Shown here piece by piece: positions 1 through 6,723 of a stretch of DNA of 6,744 nucleotides; within the stretch, counting starts at the first letter, position 1; every line of letters begins with the position of its first letter. Below the pieces are notes generated by a model that was not told the origin of the DNA, did not search any database, and saw only the letters and a program-made list of their open reading frames with translations. The stretch is from assembly GCA_024275815.1 (NCBI GenBank), contig JAJRYI010000212.1:1-6744 (forward strand), given 5' to 3'. The translations under genes and the position numbers were made by a program. The stretch is from Actinomycetes bacterium (lineage in GTDB: Bacteria; Actinomycetota; Acidimicrobiia; Spongiisociales; UBA5794).

Positions 1-914
1 CCCGCAGGGGGAGTTCCCGCCGCTGTGATCGTCTCGGCCCTCGTCGTGGTCGTGGTCGATGCAGACGTCGTGGTGGTTTCCGCTGTGGTACTCGTGGTGG
101 CAGACGTCGTGGTTGCCGCCGTCGTACTCGTCGTGGTCGCCACAGTCGTACTCGTCGTGGTTGCCGCCGTCGTACTCGTCGTGGTCGCCACAGTCGTACT
201 CGTCGTGGTTGCCGCCGTCGTACTCGTCGTGGTTGCCGCCGTCGTACTCGTCGTGGTTGCCGCCGTCGTCGCGGTCACCACAGTCGTCGTCGTGGTCGTC
301 GTTACAGCAGGCAGAACGGCGGTGACACCGATGTCGTCGAAGTGCAGGTACCCCGTGACAGCGTTCCCCGCCCCCAGGAATCTGATTCTCATGTTCGCTG
401 CGGCGTACGACGAGATATCGAAGCTTGCAGCCAACTCATTGGACGCCCCGGCGAAGTCGTAGGTGGCAAGATCGATCCACGTGCCGCCGCCGTCGGCCGA
501 AACAGCCACCGTCACTGAACCGGTACTGAGCGCGACCTCGCGTCGGTAGCTGAACGACAGGACCGCAGAGGATGCACCGGCGAGGTCGACCTCACGCCAC
601 ACACCCAGTCCCTCTGCGTCTGCCGGGTCGCCCCCGATACGCAAGCAGTTGCCGGCGCTGCAGCGAATGCTGGCGACGACAGCGACGACGCCAACCGTCG
701 GCCCATCGGATTCGCCGATCTCGACCCAGGGTCCTGCCCAGTCCAAGGTCCCGGTGTTCCCGTTGTAAGCGACGGCGGGGAAAGAGTCTCCAACGTCACC
801 GCTCAGAGCGTTGACCGCGACGGTGAGGACGACGAGAGAGACGAGTACCCCCGCAATACCTGCAAACACGATCCGTACCGATGGAACCGAGGACCTCTCC
901 CCCATCTCGGTCAT
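1..914 (-). CDS. Membrane-anchored or secreted protein with beta-sandwich-like domain and Thr-rich linker (partial, runs off left edge)
   Basis: The reading frame is open from ATG at 914 to the window edge, giving 304 residues without a stop; the C-terminus is missing. Residues 1-14 are polar and basic. Residues 15-37 are a hydrophobic segment that can be an uncleaved anchor or a signal peptide. Residues 45-200 look like an extracellular beta-sandwich: FSYR at 121-124, VSADGGGTW at 138-146, FDIS at 165-168, IRFL at 177-180 and HFDDIGV at 191-197. This pattern is seen in MAM or jelly-roll-like modules of surface proteins and M6-type secreted enzymes. Cys85 and Cys90 could form a disulfide. Residues 205-290 are almost only Thr, Ala, Ser and Val, as in a stiff, possibly glycosylated wall-spanning linker. 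The start overlaps the upstream kinase stop as ATGA, so translation is probably coupled; a second ATG three codons on is possible. The exact family and function are unknown. Confidence 0.85.
   Translation of the reverse strand, partial: MTEMGERSSVPSVRIVFAGIAGVLVSLVVLTVAVNALSGDVGDSFPAVAYNGNTGTLDWAGPWVEIGESDGPTVGVVAVVASIRCSAGNCLRIGGDPADAEGLGVWREVDLAGASSAVLSFSYRREVALSTGSVTVAVSADGGGTWIDLATYDFAGASNELAASFDISSYAAANMRIRFLGAGNAVTGYLHFDDIGVTAVLPAVTTTTTTTVVTATTAATTTSTTAATTTSTTAATTTSTTVATTTSTTAATTTSTTVATTTSTTAATTTSATTSTTAETTTTSASTTTTTRAETITAAGTPPA
121..264 (-). repeat. Six tandem 24-bp units encoding an AATTTSTT/VATTTSTT linker
   Basis: Six back-to-back 24-bp units lie in frame in the Thr-rich linker. 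Two versions occur: one codes AATTTSTT (145-168, 193-216, 217-240, 241-264) and one codes VATTTSTT (121-144, 169-192). Copies of each version are identical, and the 48-bp pair at 121-168 is repeated exactly at 169-216, so recent duplication happened in both 24- and 48-bp steps. Degenerate Thr codon runs extend on both sides, to about 25 and about 303. The 24-bp period keeps the frame, so gain or loss of copies would change linker length without breaking the gene. Confidence 0.96.
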
Positions 915-2368
915 CCAGGCTCACTCGTTGCGGCAGCCGCTGCACCGGGTGCACCACGAGCCATCTCGTCGAACAGATCGGCTTCCTCCACCGGTATTGG
1001 ATTCTCGTGCTCGTCGCCGACGACGACGTCGGGACCGAGCGTGAGAGAGAACCTAGTCCAACCGTCCGAACGCACATAGGTGAGCTCGCCGCCCATGGAG
1101 CGCGCGAGCGCGCGCGACACTGCCAGACCGAGTCCGACGCTACCGCTCAGGAGAGCTCGATCCCCGTGGTTGGCGAACGCTCTGAAGAGGTCCATCTCTG
1201 TCGCCTCATCGACACCGGCTCCGTCGTCCATCACGGTGAAGCGAACCTCGTCGTCGTCCCAGGTACCCATCACCAAGCACGTCGGTCCACCGTGCTTGAC
1301 GGCGTTGGATATCAGGTTGCGAAGGACGTGCCGGAACATCCCGACATCGACTTCGATCACCCCTGAGGCGCACTCGACGTGGATCTCCTCACCAGCGCGA
1401 CGGAAAGGTGCTGCGACTGCTTCGATCTCGAACCGCGGGTCAGTCTGCGTCGGAACGAGCGCGAGCTCATCCATGTCGATACGTGCGGCGACCAACAAGT
1501 CGTCCACCATCCGTGCGAGTTGCTCTGCCTCGGAGTTGATCACGGTGATCAGTTCGGTCACCGATTCCTCGTCTCCGGGTTCATCGGTCAGCAGAACCTC
1601 GGAGAAGCCGACGATGGAGGTGAGCGGCGTGCGCAGCTCGTGGGACACCCCCGCGATCATCGCATGTTGTGCAGCCATCGTTGCGTTCATCTCAACGCGG
1701 CGTTCACGAAGTTGCCGTCTCGCTATCCGCCAGTACACGATCAATGCAACCGCGGGAATCAACAGCGTCACCAGGAGCCGCAGCATCTGGGAGACCAACG
1801 CAGCCCTGTCTTCGTTGTTGGCTATGCGATCGGCCACCAAACGCTGGTTCGCTCCAACCGTCGCTGCGAGAGAATCGTAGGCATCCTCTGCCACCCCGTC
1901 GCGTACCTCGACTGCTTTCGAAGTGTCCCCGTTCCCAAGAAGGGTCAGTACCTCGTTGCTCACCTCGGCAAAGGTGGTGAGCTGAGGGCCGAGATCAGGT
2001 GTTTCCACGAGTAGTTCTGTTGGCGCTGAGGCCGCCCATCGGCTGAATACTGCCAGGCTTTCCTCCGCCTCGGAAAGTGCCGATGCACGGTCCTGGGCAT
2101 CTACGACGCCGAGGTCCTCACCGATCGCGAACACAACGGCCTGCCCAACAGCGCTTCGAGCCAACGCAGCCGAGCCGTGAGCCGAGTTGGTCCAATGGAG
2201 CAAAGACGCGTTCTCAGCCACACGTTCGGCGCTCGCAGAATCGGCGAACGACATCGCCAGGCCGAGTACAGCAAGTCCGAGAACGACCGCCATGATGAGT
2301 ACCACGACGCGCTGGGGCCGCGGCTGCTCACGTAGTTGAGCGTCAGGATGCCCCGTTCCAGATTCCAT
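911..2368 (-). CDS. Two-TM sensor histidine kinase (HisKA + HATPase_c)
   Basis: This is a complete 485-aa membrane sensor kinase that should autophosphorylate on His243 and pass the phosphate to a response regulator not seen here. TM1 is at about 21-41 and TM2 at about 195-213, enclosing a roughly 150-residue, Ala/Glu-rich, mostly helical external sensor region, perhaps a four-helix bundle. A short basic linker leads to the dimerisation domain with SHELRTP at 242-248; E244 and T247 fit the ExxT phosphatase motif. The ATPase domain has the N-box (RNLISNAVKHGG, N355), G1 box DDGAGV at 381-386, F-box around F395 and G2 box GSVGLGLA at 409-416. An acidic and Ala-rich tail (446-485) follows. An in-frame TGA two codons upstream fixes the start at 2368; the Shine-Dalgarno is poor, and an AT-rich GATATAT lies just upstream. 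It is separated from arfB by 86 bp with no clear terminator, and overlaps the downstream secreted-protein gene by 4 nt. The signal it senses is unknown. Confidence 0.95.
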   Translation of the reverse strand: MESGTGHPDAQLREQPRPQRVVVLIMAVVLGLAVLGLAMSFADSASAERVAENASLLHWTNSAHGSAALARSAVGQAVVFAIGEDLGVVDAQDRASALSEAEESLAVFSRWAASAPTELLVETPDLGPQLTTFAEVSNEVLTLLGNGDTSKAVEVRDGVAEDAYDSLAATVGANQRLVADRIANNEDRAALVSQMLRLLVTLLIPAVALIVYWRIARRQLRERRVEMNATMAAQHAMIAGVSHELRTPLTSIVGFSEVLLTDEPGDEESVTELITVINSEAEQLARMVDDLLVAARIDMDELALVPTQTDPRFEIEAVAAPFRRAGEEIHVECASGVIEVDVGMFRHVLRNLISNAVKHGGPTCLVMGTWDDDEVRFTVMDDGAGVDEATEMDLFRAFANHGDRALLSGSVGLGLAVSRALARSMGGELTYVRSDGWTRFSLTLGPDVVVGDEHENPIPVEEADLFDEMARGAPGAAAAATSEPG

Positions 2369-2454
2369 CGCTCATATATCGGCTCGCATCACTGCGTGCC
2401 TGAGTGTTTCAGCGCTTTGCCACGAGCCCTGACGACGTCGACGCCTGCCTCCAG

Positions 2455-2847
2455 CTACGCATCGTCTCGGGGTTGGGAACGTTGTCGCTTCAAAAGACCA
2501 CGAGAACGTTTTGCTTCGAGTCGACGACGGCGCGCCGCTCTCGAGGGATGAGTTGCCTTGCGGTGGGGTGGTCGGGGACGTGCAGCCTCCTCCAGCATCG
2601 CGTGCAGCCTGCGTACGGCGCGTTTACGGTTCGTGGCCTGCGAGCGCGAACCTCCCTCCACGATGCGGATCTCACTCCCGAGGCGCTTCATGATCCGATC
2701 CCGCGTAGGCCCTTCGAAAGCCCGCGATGCAGCAACGTCGAATCGGAGTTCGACACGGGTCGCGCTCTTGTTGGCGTGCTGGCCTCCGGGACCACCCGAC
2801 GTGTCGAAGTGCCACGACAGCTCAGAGTCTGGAATGTCGAAACGCAT
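2455..2847 (-). CDS. arfB: Alternative ribosome-rescue factor ArfB (YaeJ-type peptidyl-tRNA hydrolase)
   Basis: This 130-aa protein has the class-I release-factor catalytic loop, SGGPGGQHANKSATRVELRF at 17-36, with GGQ at 21-23; the Gln positions water for hydrolysis of peptidyl-tRNA. It lacks the codon-recognition domains of RF1/RF2. The C-terminal part (about 88-126) is very basic (RPPHRKATHPSRAARRRRLEAKR), matching the ArfB tail that enters the empty mRNA channel of a stalled ribosome. E. coli ArfB is 140 aa with the same order of parts. By family knowledge it releases nascent chains from ribosomes stalled on mRNAs without a stop codon. An in-frame TGA eight codons upstream leaves ATG at 2847 as the only good start; an AGGA lies 11 nt before it, a rather long spacing. 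It diverges from the CobT-like gene across a 48-bp gap. A generic release-factor-like protein is the only alternative reading. Confidence 0.93.
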   Translation of the reverse strand: MRFDIPDSELSWHFDTSGGPGGQHANKSATRVELRFDVAASRAFEGPTRDRIMKRLGSEIRIVEGGSRSQATNRKRAVRRLHAMLEEAARPRPPHRKATHPSRAARRRRLEAKRSRGLLKRQRSQPRDDA

Positions 2848-2876
2848 CGCGATACCGGTCCTGTGAGATCACGACC

Positions 2877-2886
2877 ATCGTACAAT
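2877..2886. promoter_or_regulatory. Overlapping divergent -10-like hexamers between arfB and the CobT-like gene
   Basis: The 48-bp gap contains TACAAT on the plus strand (2881-2886) and TACGAT on the minus strand (2882-2877), so two -10-like elements share a TA step. From the plus element, transcription would begin at about 2893-2896, at or within three bases of the ATG at 2896, giving a leaderless or nearly leaderless mRNA. From the minus element it would begin near 2870, giving arfB a leader of about 23 nt. No convincing -35 is seen for either. The placement is inferred from sequence only. Confidence 0.4.
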
Positions 2887-2895
2887 CGGGAGTTC

Positions 2896-5106
2896 ATGCG
2901 CGACAGAGACCAATCCGTCCTCAGCGAGATCCTCCCCCCGGAAGAGCGGGCGATCGAGGCGGTCGTCGCGCGATACCAGCGGGTGGCCCCGGCAATCACC
3001 CGGTTCGCACGCACCTTGTCGGGAAACGATGAGCTCCAGGTCCGGCTCGGCACCCAGGCCACGTCGACCGACGGCACGGTCGTCCTCGACCCCGGCGTGT
3101 TCCAAACGGCGTACGCCAGGTCGGCGCCCGTGACCCCTTCGGAAGTCGCCCTCACATCGGCACTCCACGAGGTCATCCACCTGATCGCGACGGATTTCGA
3201 CGAAGAGAGACCGATACCCAAGGAGTGGCTCGCATTCCGTGACGACGCCGATGAGGATGAGGACGAAGGCGCACCGATCCCGGTTGGTCTGTTCGAGTTC
3301 GGGGAGATGGACGAAGATCTCGTTCTCCCTGAACTCTCTGAAGAGGACATCGATTTCGACGAAGCGTCAGACACCGATCCCGATGCAGTGCCCCTCCTCC
3401 ATGCCTTGAACGCCATCGGTGGACCCGCCGCAGAAGCGCTGTTCCTCTCGATCGAGGATGCTCGCCAAGAGAGGATCCACTTCAACGCCTATCCGGGCGC
3501 AGGGTCGGTGCTGCGTGACCTCTACCGGACATCGGTCGGGCACGCCATGGGGAACGCACGCCCGCTCGGTCAGTTCGCTCTCGCATGCTTCCTGATCGCC
3601 GGGGGCCACGAAGATCGCGACGACGTCCAGAGGCGTCTCGCACCCCACGTCGCCCTCGCCATCGACGATGCCATGGCGTTCATGGACCCGGTTGCCGAGA
3701 TCGACGATCCGTGGTCTGTTGGAACGGTTGCACTGCAGCTGCTCTCTGTTGCCAAGCTGCACAACCTGGTCCAGGAGGGTGCAGCCACGTCCGGCCAGCG
3801 GGGACGAAAGGCCGAGATGGAGGCCGACTCGGCTGCTATCTCCGAGTCGGTGGACGCAGTGAGGATCATCTCCCCCGCCCTGGCGAATCGGGATGCTTAC
3901 GAACAGACCAGAGCGGCAGCACAGAGTGTGTCCGCTCATCAGGGCAAGAAGGGAGATGCCGAGACCGCAGGCGATCCTGCAACCGACCAGATCATGAAGG
4001 TCTCGACGGCACCCACCGTGTACCTCCCGACGGGCCAAGGGGGAAAGCTCCTCGTCGTGGACTTCCCCCACACGTTCGCAACGTTCTCGAGCGAGGGCCG
4101 GGCGATGCTCGATCAGGCATCGCTCGACTGGGGTGTTGCACAACGTCGTGTCTCAGGCGAGCTGTACCCCCTCTTCCTCGCCAACCAGCGCCGCGGTCTC
4201 CGCTCCGGTTTCGACGCAGGCGACCTGTCTCCCTACACGCCCCTTCTGCTCGGCGCCGGCCTCTACAACCGAATGTTCGAACGCAGGGATCTTCCCAGCC
4301 GACGCTCGTACGCAGTGAGCCTCCTCGTGGACGGTTCGGCATCGATGCTCCAACCGAGAGGCCTCGGTTCCCGCAAAGCCCCGTGGGCGATGGCCGCGGC
4401 CCTTCTCGGAGCATGGACCCTTGCCCAACTCGCAGACGAACTCCAGATCGACTTCGAGATCGCCATCTTCAACCGGTCGTTCGCCACGAGCTCGGACGAC
4501 ACCGAACACTCATACCGTGAGATGCGAACCCGCGCCACAGCCGGGCTCAGGCAAAGCCAGGGGGGCAACGCTGAGCGCCTCACGAGGACCGTCAACCACT
4601 ACGTCGTCAAGAGCTTCCGCGATCGGTGGAGAGCCTCCTCAGATGTGCTCGCCGGGCTCTTCTACACGGCAGCGGCTCCCCAGGACGCTGCGCTCATCGC
4701 CCGCAAGAACCCGCGTACCGCCCCTCCCGTGTCGATGTTCGACAAGGCTGCGAACGTCGATGAGTTCAACGTCGCACACGCTGCCGAGCGGCTGACCGCA
4801 CAGCGTGCGAGCCATCGCATGATCATCGTGCTCGCCGACGGCATGACCAGAGGCTCGGTCGGTGCCCTCGCCGAGACGGTCGCCAACATCGAGCGTGGGG
4901 GCACCACGGTGCTCGGCATCGGGATCGGTGACGACACCGTGCGCGCTGCCTACTCCCGTGCCCAGGTCGTCGAGCAGCCGCTGACCCTCGCAACCGCGAT
5001 GATCGATGGCGTGCGCTCGACGTTGTATCGCAGCATCGCCGAATCGGGATCAGACGTGTGGTGGGTCCACGCTGGGGACCGGGCACTCGAAACCTTTACC
5101 AACTAG
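2896..5106 (+). CDS. CobT-like protein with HExxH motif and C-terminal VWA domain
   Basis: This is a 736-aa protein, probably cytoplasmic (no signal peptide or TM). The N-terminal part has SALHEVIHLIA at 88-98, an HExxH zinc-site motif, and IEDARQE at 186-192, which resembles the CobT ALEQARVE segment and could supply a third ligand. Between them lies a very acidic stretch (about 116-165), as is usual in CobT. The C-terminal part (about 470-712) is a von Willebrand A domain: MIDAS DGSAS at 479-483, a NVDEFNVAHAAERL segment (620-633) matching the CobT NIDGEAL-type segment, MIIVLADG at 642-649, and GIGIGDD at 674-680. By family knowledge CobT partners the AAA+ protein CobS, and the gene for a CobS-like protein follows directly. 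ATG at 2896 is preferred: GGGAG lies only 3 nt before it, a TACAAT box lies upstream, and homology-like sequence begins here. The frame stays open upstream only as antisense of arfB; GTG at 2863 is a weaker alternative. The true client is unknown, since no CobN is present. Confidence 0.9.
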   Translation: MRDRDQSVLSEILPPEERAIEAVVARYQRVAPAITRFARTLSGNDELQVRLGTQATSTDGTVVLDPGVFQTAYARSAPVTPSEVALTSALHEVIHLIATDFDEERPIPKEWLAFRDDADEDEDEGAPIPVGLFEFGEMDEDLVLPELSEEDIDFDEASDTDPDAVPLLHALNAIGGPAAEALFLSIEDARQERIHFNAYPGAGSVLRDLYRTSVGHAMGNARPLGQFALACFLIAGGHEDRDDVQRRLAPHVALAIDDAMAFMDPVAEIDDPWSVGTVALQLLSVAKLHNLVQEGAATSGQRGRKAEMEADSAAISESVDAVRIISPALANRDAYEQTRAAAQSVSAHQGKKGDAETAGDPATDQIMKVSTAPTVYLPTGQGGKLLVVDFPHTFATFSSEGRAMLDQASLDWGVAQRRVSGELYPLFLANQRRGLRSGFDAGDLSPYTPLLLGAGLYNRMFERRDLPSRRSYAVSLLVDGSASMLQPRGLGSRKAPWAMAAALLGAWTLAQLADELQIDFEIAIFNRSFATSSDDTEHSYREMRTRATAGLRQSQGGNAERLTRTVNHYVVKSFRDRWRASSDVLAGLFYTAAAPQDAALIARKNPRTAPPVSMFDKAANVDEFNVAHAAERLTAQRASHRMIIVLADGMTRGSVGALAETVANIERGGTTVLGIGIGDDTVRAAYSRAQVVEQPLTLATAMIDGVRSTLYRSIAESGSDVWWVHAGDRALETFTN

Positions 5107-5109
5107 GAG
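5105..5109 (+). promoter_or_regulatory. Shine-Dalgarno AGGAG overlapping the CobT-like stop codon
   Basis: AGGAG sits 6 nt before the ATG at 5116 and uses the last two bases of the TAG stop of the upstream gene. It is the best ribosome site in the window and indicates coupled translation of the VWA and AAA+ proteins from one mRNA. Confidence 0.8.
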
Positions 5110-5115
5110 ACACCC

Positions 5116-6108
5116 ATGACGAAGACAGTCACCTTCACCGACCCGACAGGTACCGGACCAGACGTCGAGTTACCCGTCACAGAGGTCGGATCCGACGTAC
5201 CCGATCGCGATATCCGCCTCGACCACGTCCCCACACCCGACCCGTACTACGTCGATCTCGGGATGCAGTACAAGCTCGCCCTCCTCGAGGCGGTCCGCCG
5301 TGAACACTTCGTGGACGCTCCCCTCCACCTCGCTCTGCGTGGACACATGGGCACGGGGAAAGACCATGATCTCGAACAGTTCGCCGCACGTCTCGAAACC
5401 CCCTACTACCGCATCCCACTCACCGGTGAGGTTCGCGACATCACCCTCATCGGGTCCGTCAAGTTGCACGGGGACGGCAAGGGTGGCACCGAGAGCAAGT
5501 GGGAGGACGGAGACATCACCCGTGCCCTGCGCGGACCGGCGATCGTGAACCTCTCCGAACTCAACGCTGCAGGCGCCGAGACGCTCTTCGCTCTCCACGG
5601 CCTCCTCGACCGCCACCAAGCCCTCGAACTTCCAACCGGTGAGATGGTCAGACTCCGAAGCGACGTTCGTATCTTCGGAACCTTGAACCCGACCGATCTT
5701 CGCGACTACGCGGGCACCCAGACCCTCAACAAGGCCTTTGCGGACCGTTGGATCATCTGGGAGAAGTCTTTCCCGGGGGAGGAGGACCTCGCCGTCATGA
5801 TCGAGCGACGACACCCCGGCATGGACTCGAAGATCCGGGATCTGCTCACCAGGCTCGCCGTCGAGATCAACACCTCGTTCACAGCCGGTGACGCGAGGAC
5901 ACGCGTAGAGACACCCATGTCTCTGCGAACAGTCCTCGATCGTTTCCCGGCAGGCTTGCGCATGTACGGCGCAACGGAGGACCCGATGCGCTCCGCCTGG
6001 GAGGAGTTCGTACTCCCCCACATCGACCAGTACGACCGGGACCACTACGAGACGGTGTGGTCGGCGGTCGTTCGCAAGGGACCCGCCGGTCCCCCGTTCT
6101 CAGACTGA
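5116..6108 (+). CDS. CobS/MoxR-like AAA+ ATPase with altered Walker A and Walker B
   Basis: This 330-aa AAA+ protein is the likely partner of the VWA protein encoded 9 nt upstream. Walker A is GHMGTGKDH at 76-84, very like CobS GHHGTGKST but with Asp83 where Ser/Thr should be. DITLIGSVKLHGDGK (108-122) matches the CobS/NorQ segment after strand 2. The Walker B segment is AIVNLSELN at 142-150, with Ser147 in place of the usual Asp and Glu148 kept. Sensor 1 is FGTLNPTD (N191); AFADRW (207-212) holds an arginine-finger-like R211; ETPMSLRTV at 265-273 fits sensor 2 (R271). The first 50 residues are a polar leader, and about 225-330 is the helical lid. In the CobS and MoxR families the ATPase hexamer remodels a client with its VWA partner; in CobS the client is the CobN magnesium/cobalt chelatase. 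That client is not visible, so cobaltochelatase function is unproven. The altered residues could weaken Mg binding or compensate for one another. Confidence 0.92.
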   Translation: MTKTVTFTDPTGTGPDVELPVTEVGSDVPDRDIRLDHVPTPDPYYVDLGMQYKLALLEAVRREHFVDAPLHLALRGHMGTGKDHDLEQFAARLETPYYRIPLTGEVRDITLIGSVKLHGDGKGGTESKWEDGDITRALRGPAIVNLSELNAAGAETLFALHGLLDRHQALELPTGEMVRLRSDVRIFGTLNPTDLRDYAGTQTLNKAFADRWIIWEKSFPGEEDLAVMIERRHPGMDSKIRDLLTRLAVEINTSFTAGDARTRVETPMSLRTVLDRFPAGLRMYGATEDPMRSAWEEFVLPHIDQYDRDHYETVWSAVVRKGPAGPPFSD

Positions 6109-6109
6109 G

Positions 6110-6115
6110 TAGCAT
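6110..6115 (+). promoter_or_regulatory. Possible -10 element for leaderless yajQ transcript
   Basis: TAGCAT lies directly after the AAA+ stop, with 6 nt between it and the yajQ ATG. That spacing would start transcription at the A of the ATG, as in many actinobacterial leaderless mRNAs. No Shine-Dalgarno is present before yajQ, which fits this reading. No -35 is visible, and yajQ may instead be read through from the upstream genes. Confidence 0.33.
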
Positions 6116-6121
6116 TACACC

Positions 6122-6607
6122 ATGCCATCATTCGACATCGTTTCACAGGTAGACATGCAGGAAGTCCGCAACGCCGTAGACCAGGCGAATCGTGAGATCG
6201 TCAACCGCTACGACTTCAAGGGAACCGACTCGAGTATCCGGCTCTCCGACGACGGGATCACCGTCGAGTCCTCGGCCGAGGGTCGCCTCGATGCAGCGAT
6301 CGACGTCCTCAAGGGCAAACTCGTCCGACGAAACGTCTCGCTGAAGTCGATCGCCGGCGGTGAACCGAAACAGATCGGTGGCGGGAGATTCCAGGCCGTC
6401 TTCACCCTGAACGAAGGGATCGCCCAGGACGCTGCCAAGGAACTCTCGAAGCAGATCCGCGAGATGAAGCTCAAGGTCCAGGTCCAGATCCAGGGTGACC
6501 AGCTCCGTGTCCAGGGGAAGAAACGTGATGATCTCCAGGAGGTCATCACCGCGGTCAAAGGCCTCGATTTTCGGCTCCCGCTCCAGTACGTGAACTTCCG
6601 GGACTGA
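6122..6607 (+). CDS. yajQ: YajQ family (UPF0234) nucleotide-binding protein
   Basis: The 161-aa product has the full YajQ signature and normal family length. It starts MPSFDIVSQVDMQEVRNAVD, has the RYDFKGTDSSI segment at 29-39, then KLKVQVQIQGDQLRVQGKKR at 115-134 followed by DDLQEV, and ends in NFRD, all nearly as in E. coli YajQ. The fold is two ferredoxin-like domains. Members bind nucleotides or tRNA, and a Xanthomonas member binds cyclic di-GMP and acts with a transcription regulator; which of these applies here cannot be told from sequence. The start at 6122 is fixed by conservation. The gene is 13 nt after the AAA+ stop on the same strand, so it may be part of that operon, although no functional link between the two is known and it may also have its own promoter. 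No hairpin terminator with a U-run follows it. Confidence 0.97.
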   Translation: MPSFDIVSQVDMQEVRNAVDQANREIVNRYDFKGTDSSIRLSDDGITVESSAEGRLDAAIDVLKGKLVRRNVSLKSIAGGEPKQIGGGRFQAVFTLNEGIAQDAAKELSKQIREMKLKVQVQIQGDQLRVQGKKRDDLQEVITAVKGLDFRLPLQYVNFRD

Positions 6608-6652
6608 CCCCACCACGGACACCCGATACCTCCCTGCAGACGCCTCGAACGC

Positions 6653-6664
6653 GTGACTAGTCAC
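6653..6664. other. Perfect 12-bp palindrome GTGACTAGTCAC
   Basis: A perfect inverted repeat, GTGACT/AGTCAC with no spacer, lies 46 bp after yajQ and about 60 bp before a possible next start. It has no loop and no U-run, so it is a poor terminator; a binding site for a dimeric regulator is more likely. Chance occurrence is possible. Confidence 0.5.
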
Positions 6665-6710
6665 AGCGGGTAACGGGGAACCATTCTCACCCTCGAACCC
6701 ATCCATGCCG

Positions 6711-6723
6711 ATACCAACGGTAT
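6711..6723. other. Short inverted repeat ATACC-AAC-GGTAT
   Basis: Two 5-bp arms separated by 3 bp overlap the possible ATG at 6722. It may be an operator at the head of the next gene, but arms this short are weak evidence. Confidence 0.28.

Noticed and set aside
121..264. CRISPR-like direct repeats
   Set aside because: The units are contiguous with no spacers and keep a coding frame.
25..462. Plus-strand frame rich in Val/Ala that looks like a hydrophobic protein
   Set aside because: It is the complement of the Thr-rich repeat coding on the minus strand; the Val runs come from reading Thr and Ser codons backwards.
1080..1880. 266-aa plus-strand frame opposite the histidine kinase
   Set aside because: Ser/Arg-rich translation with no domain; the opposite strand carries all the kinase motifs.
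2369..2454. Terminator between arfB and the kinase gene
   Set aside because: Only a 4-bp stem (CTGA/TCAG) is found, without a U-run on the minus strand.
2404..2895. N-terminal extension of the CobT-like protein back to 2404, giving 900 aa
   Set aside because: This part is antisense to arfB, which is a clear conserved gene, and its translation is low-complexity and unlike CobT. The first sensible start is ATG 2896.
3367..4143. 258-aa minus-strand frame opposite the CobT-like gene
   Set aside because: A by-product of GC-biased codon thirds; no recognisable motif and the plus strand is coding.
5170..6045. 291-aa minus-strand frame opposite the AAA+ gene
   Set aside because: A mirror of the AAA+ frame with no family features.
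2896..6108. Naming the pair cobT and cobS outright
   Set aside because: No CobN or cobalamin genes are in view, and the ATPase has changed Walker residues, so only a CobT/CobS-like label is supported.
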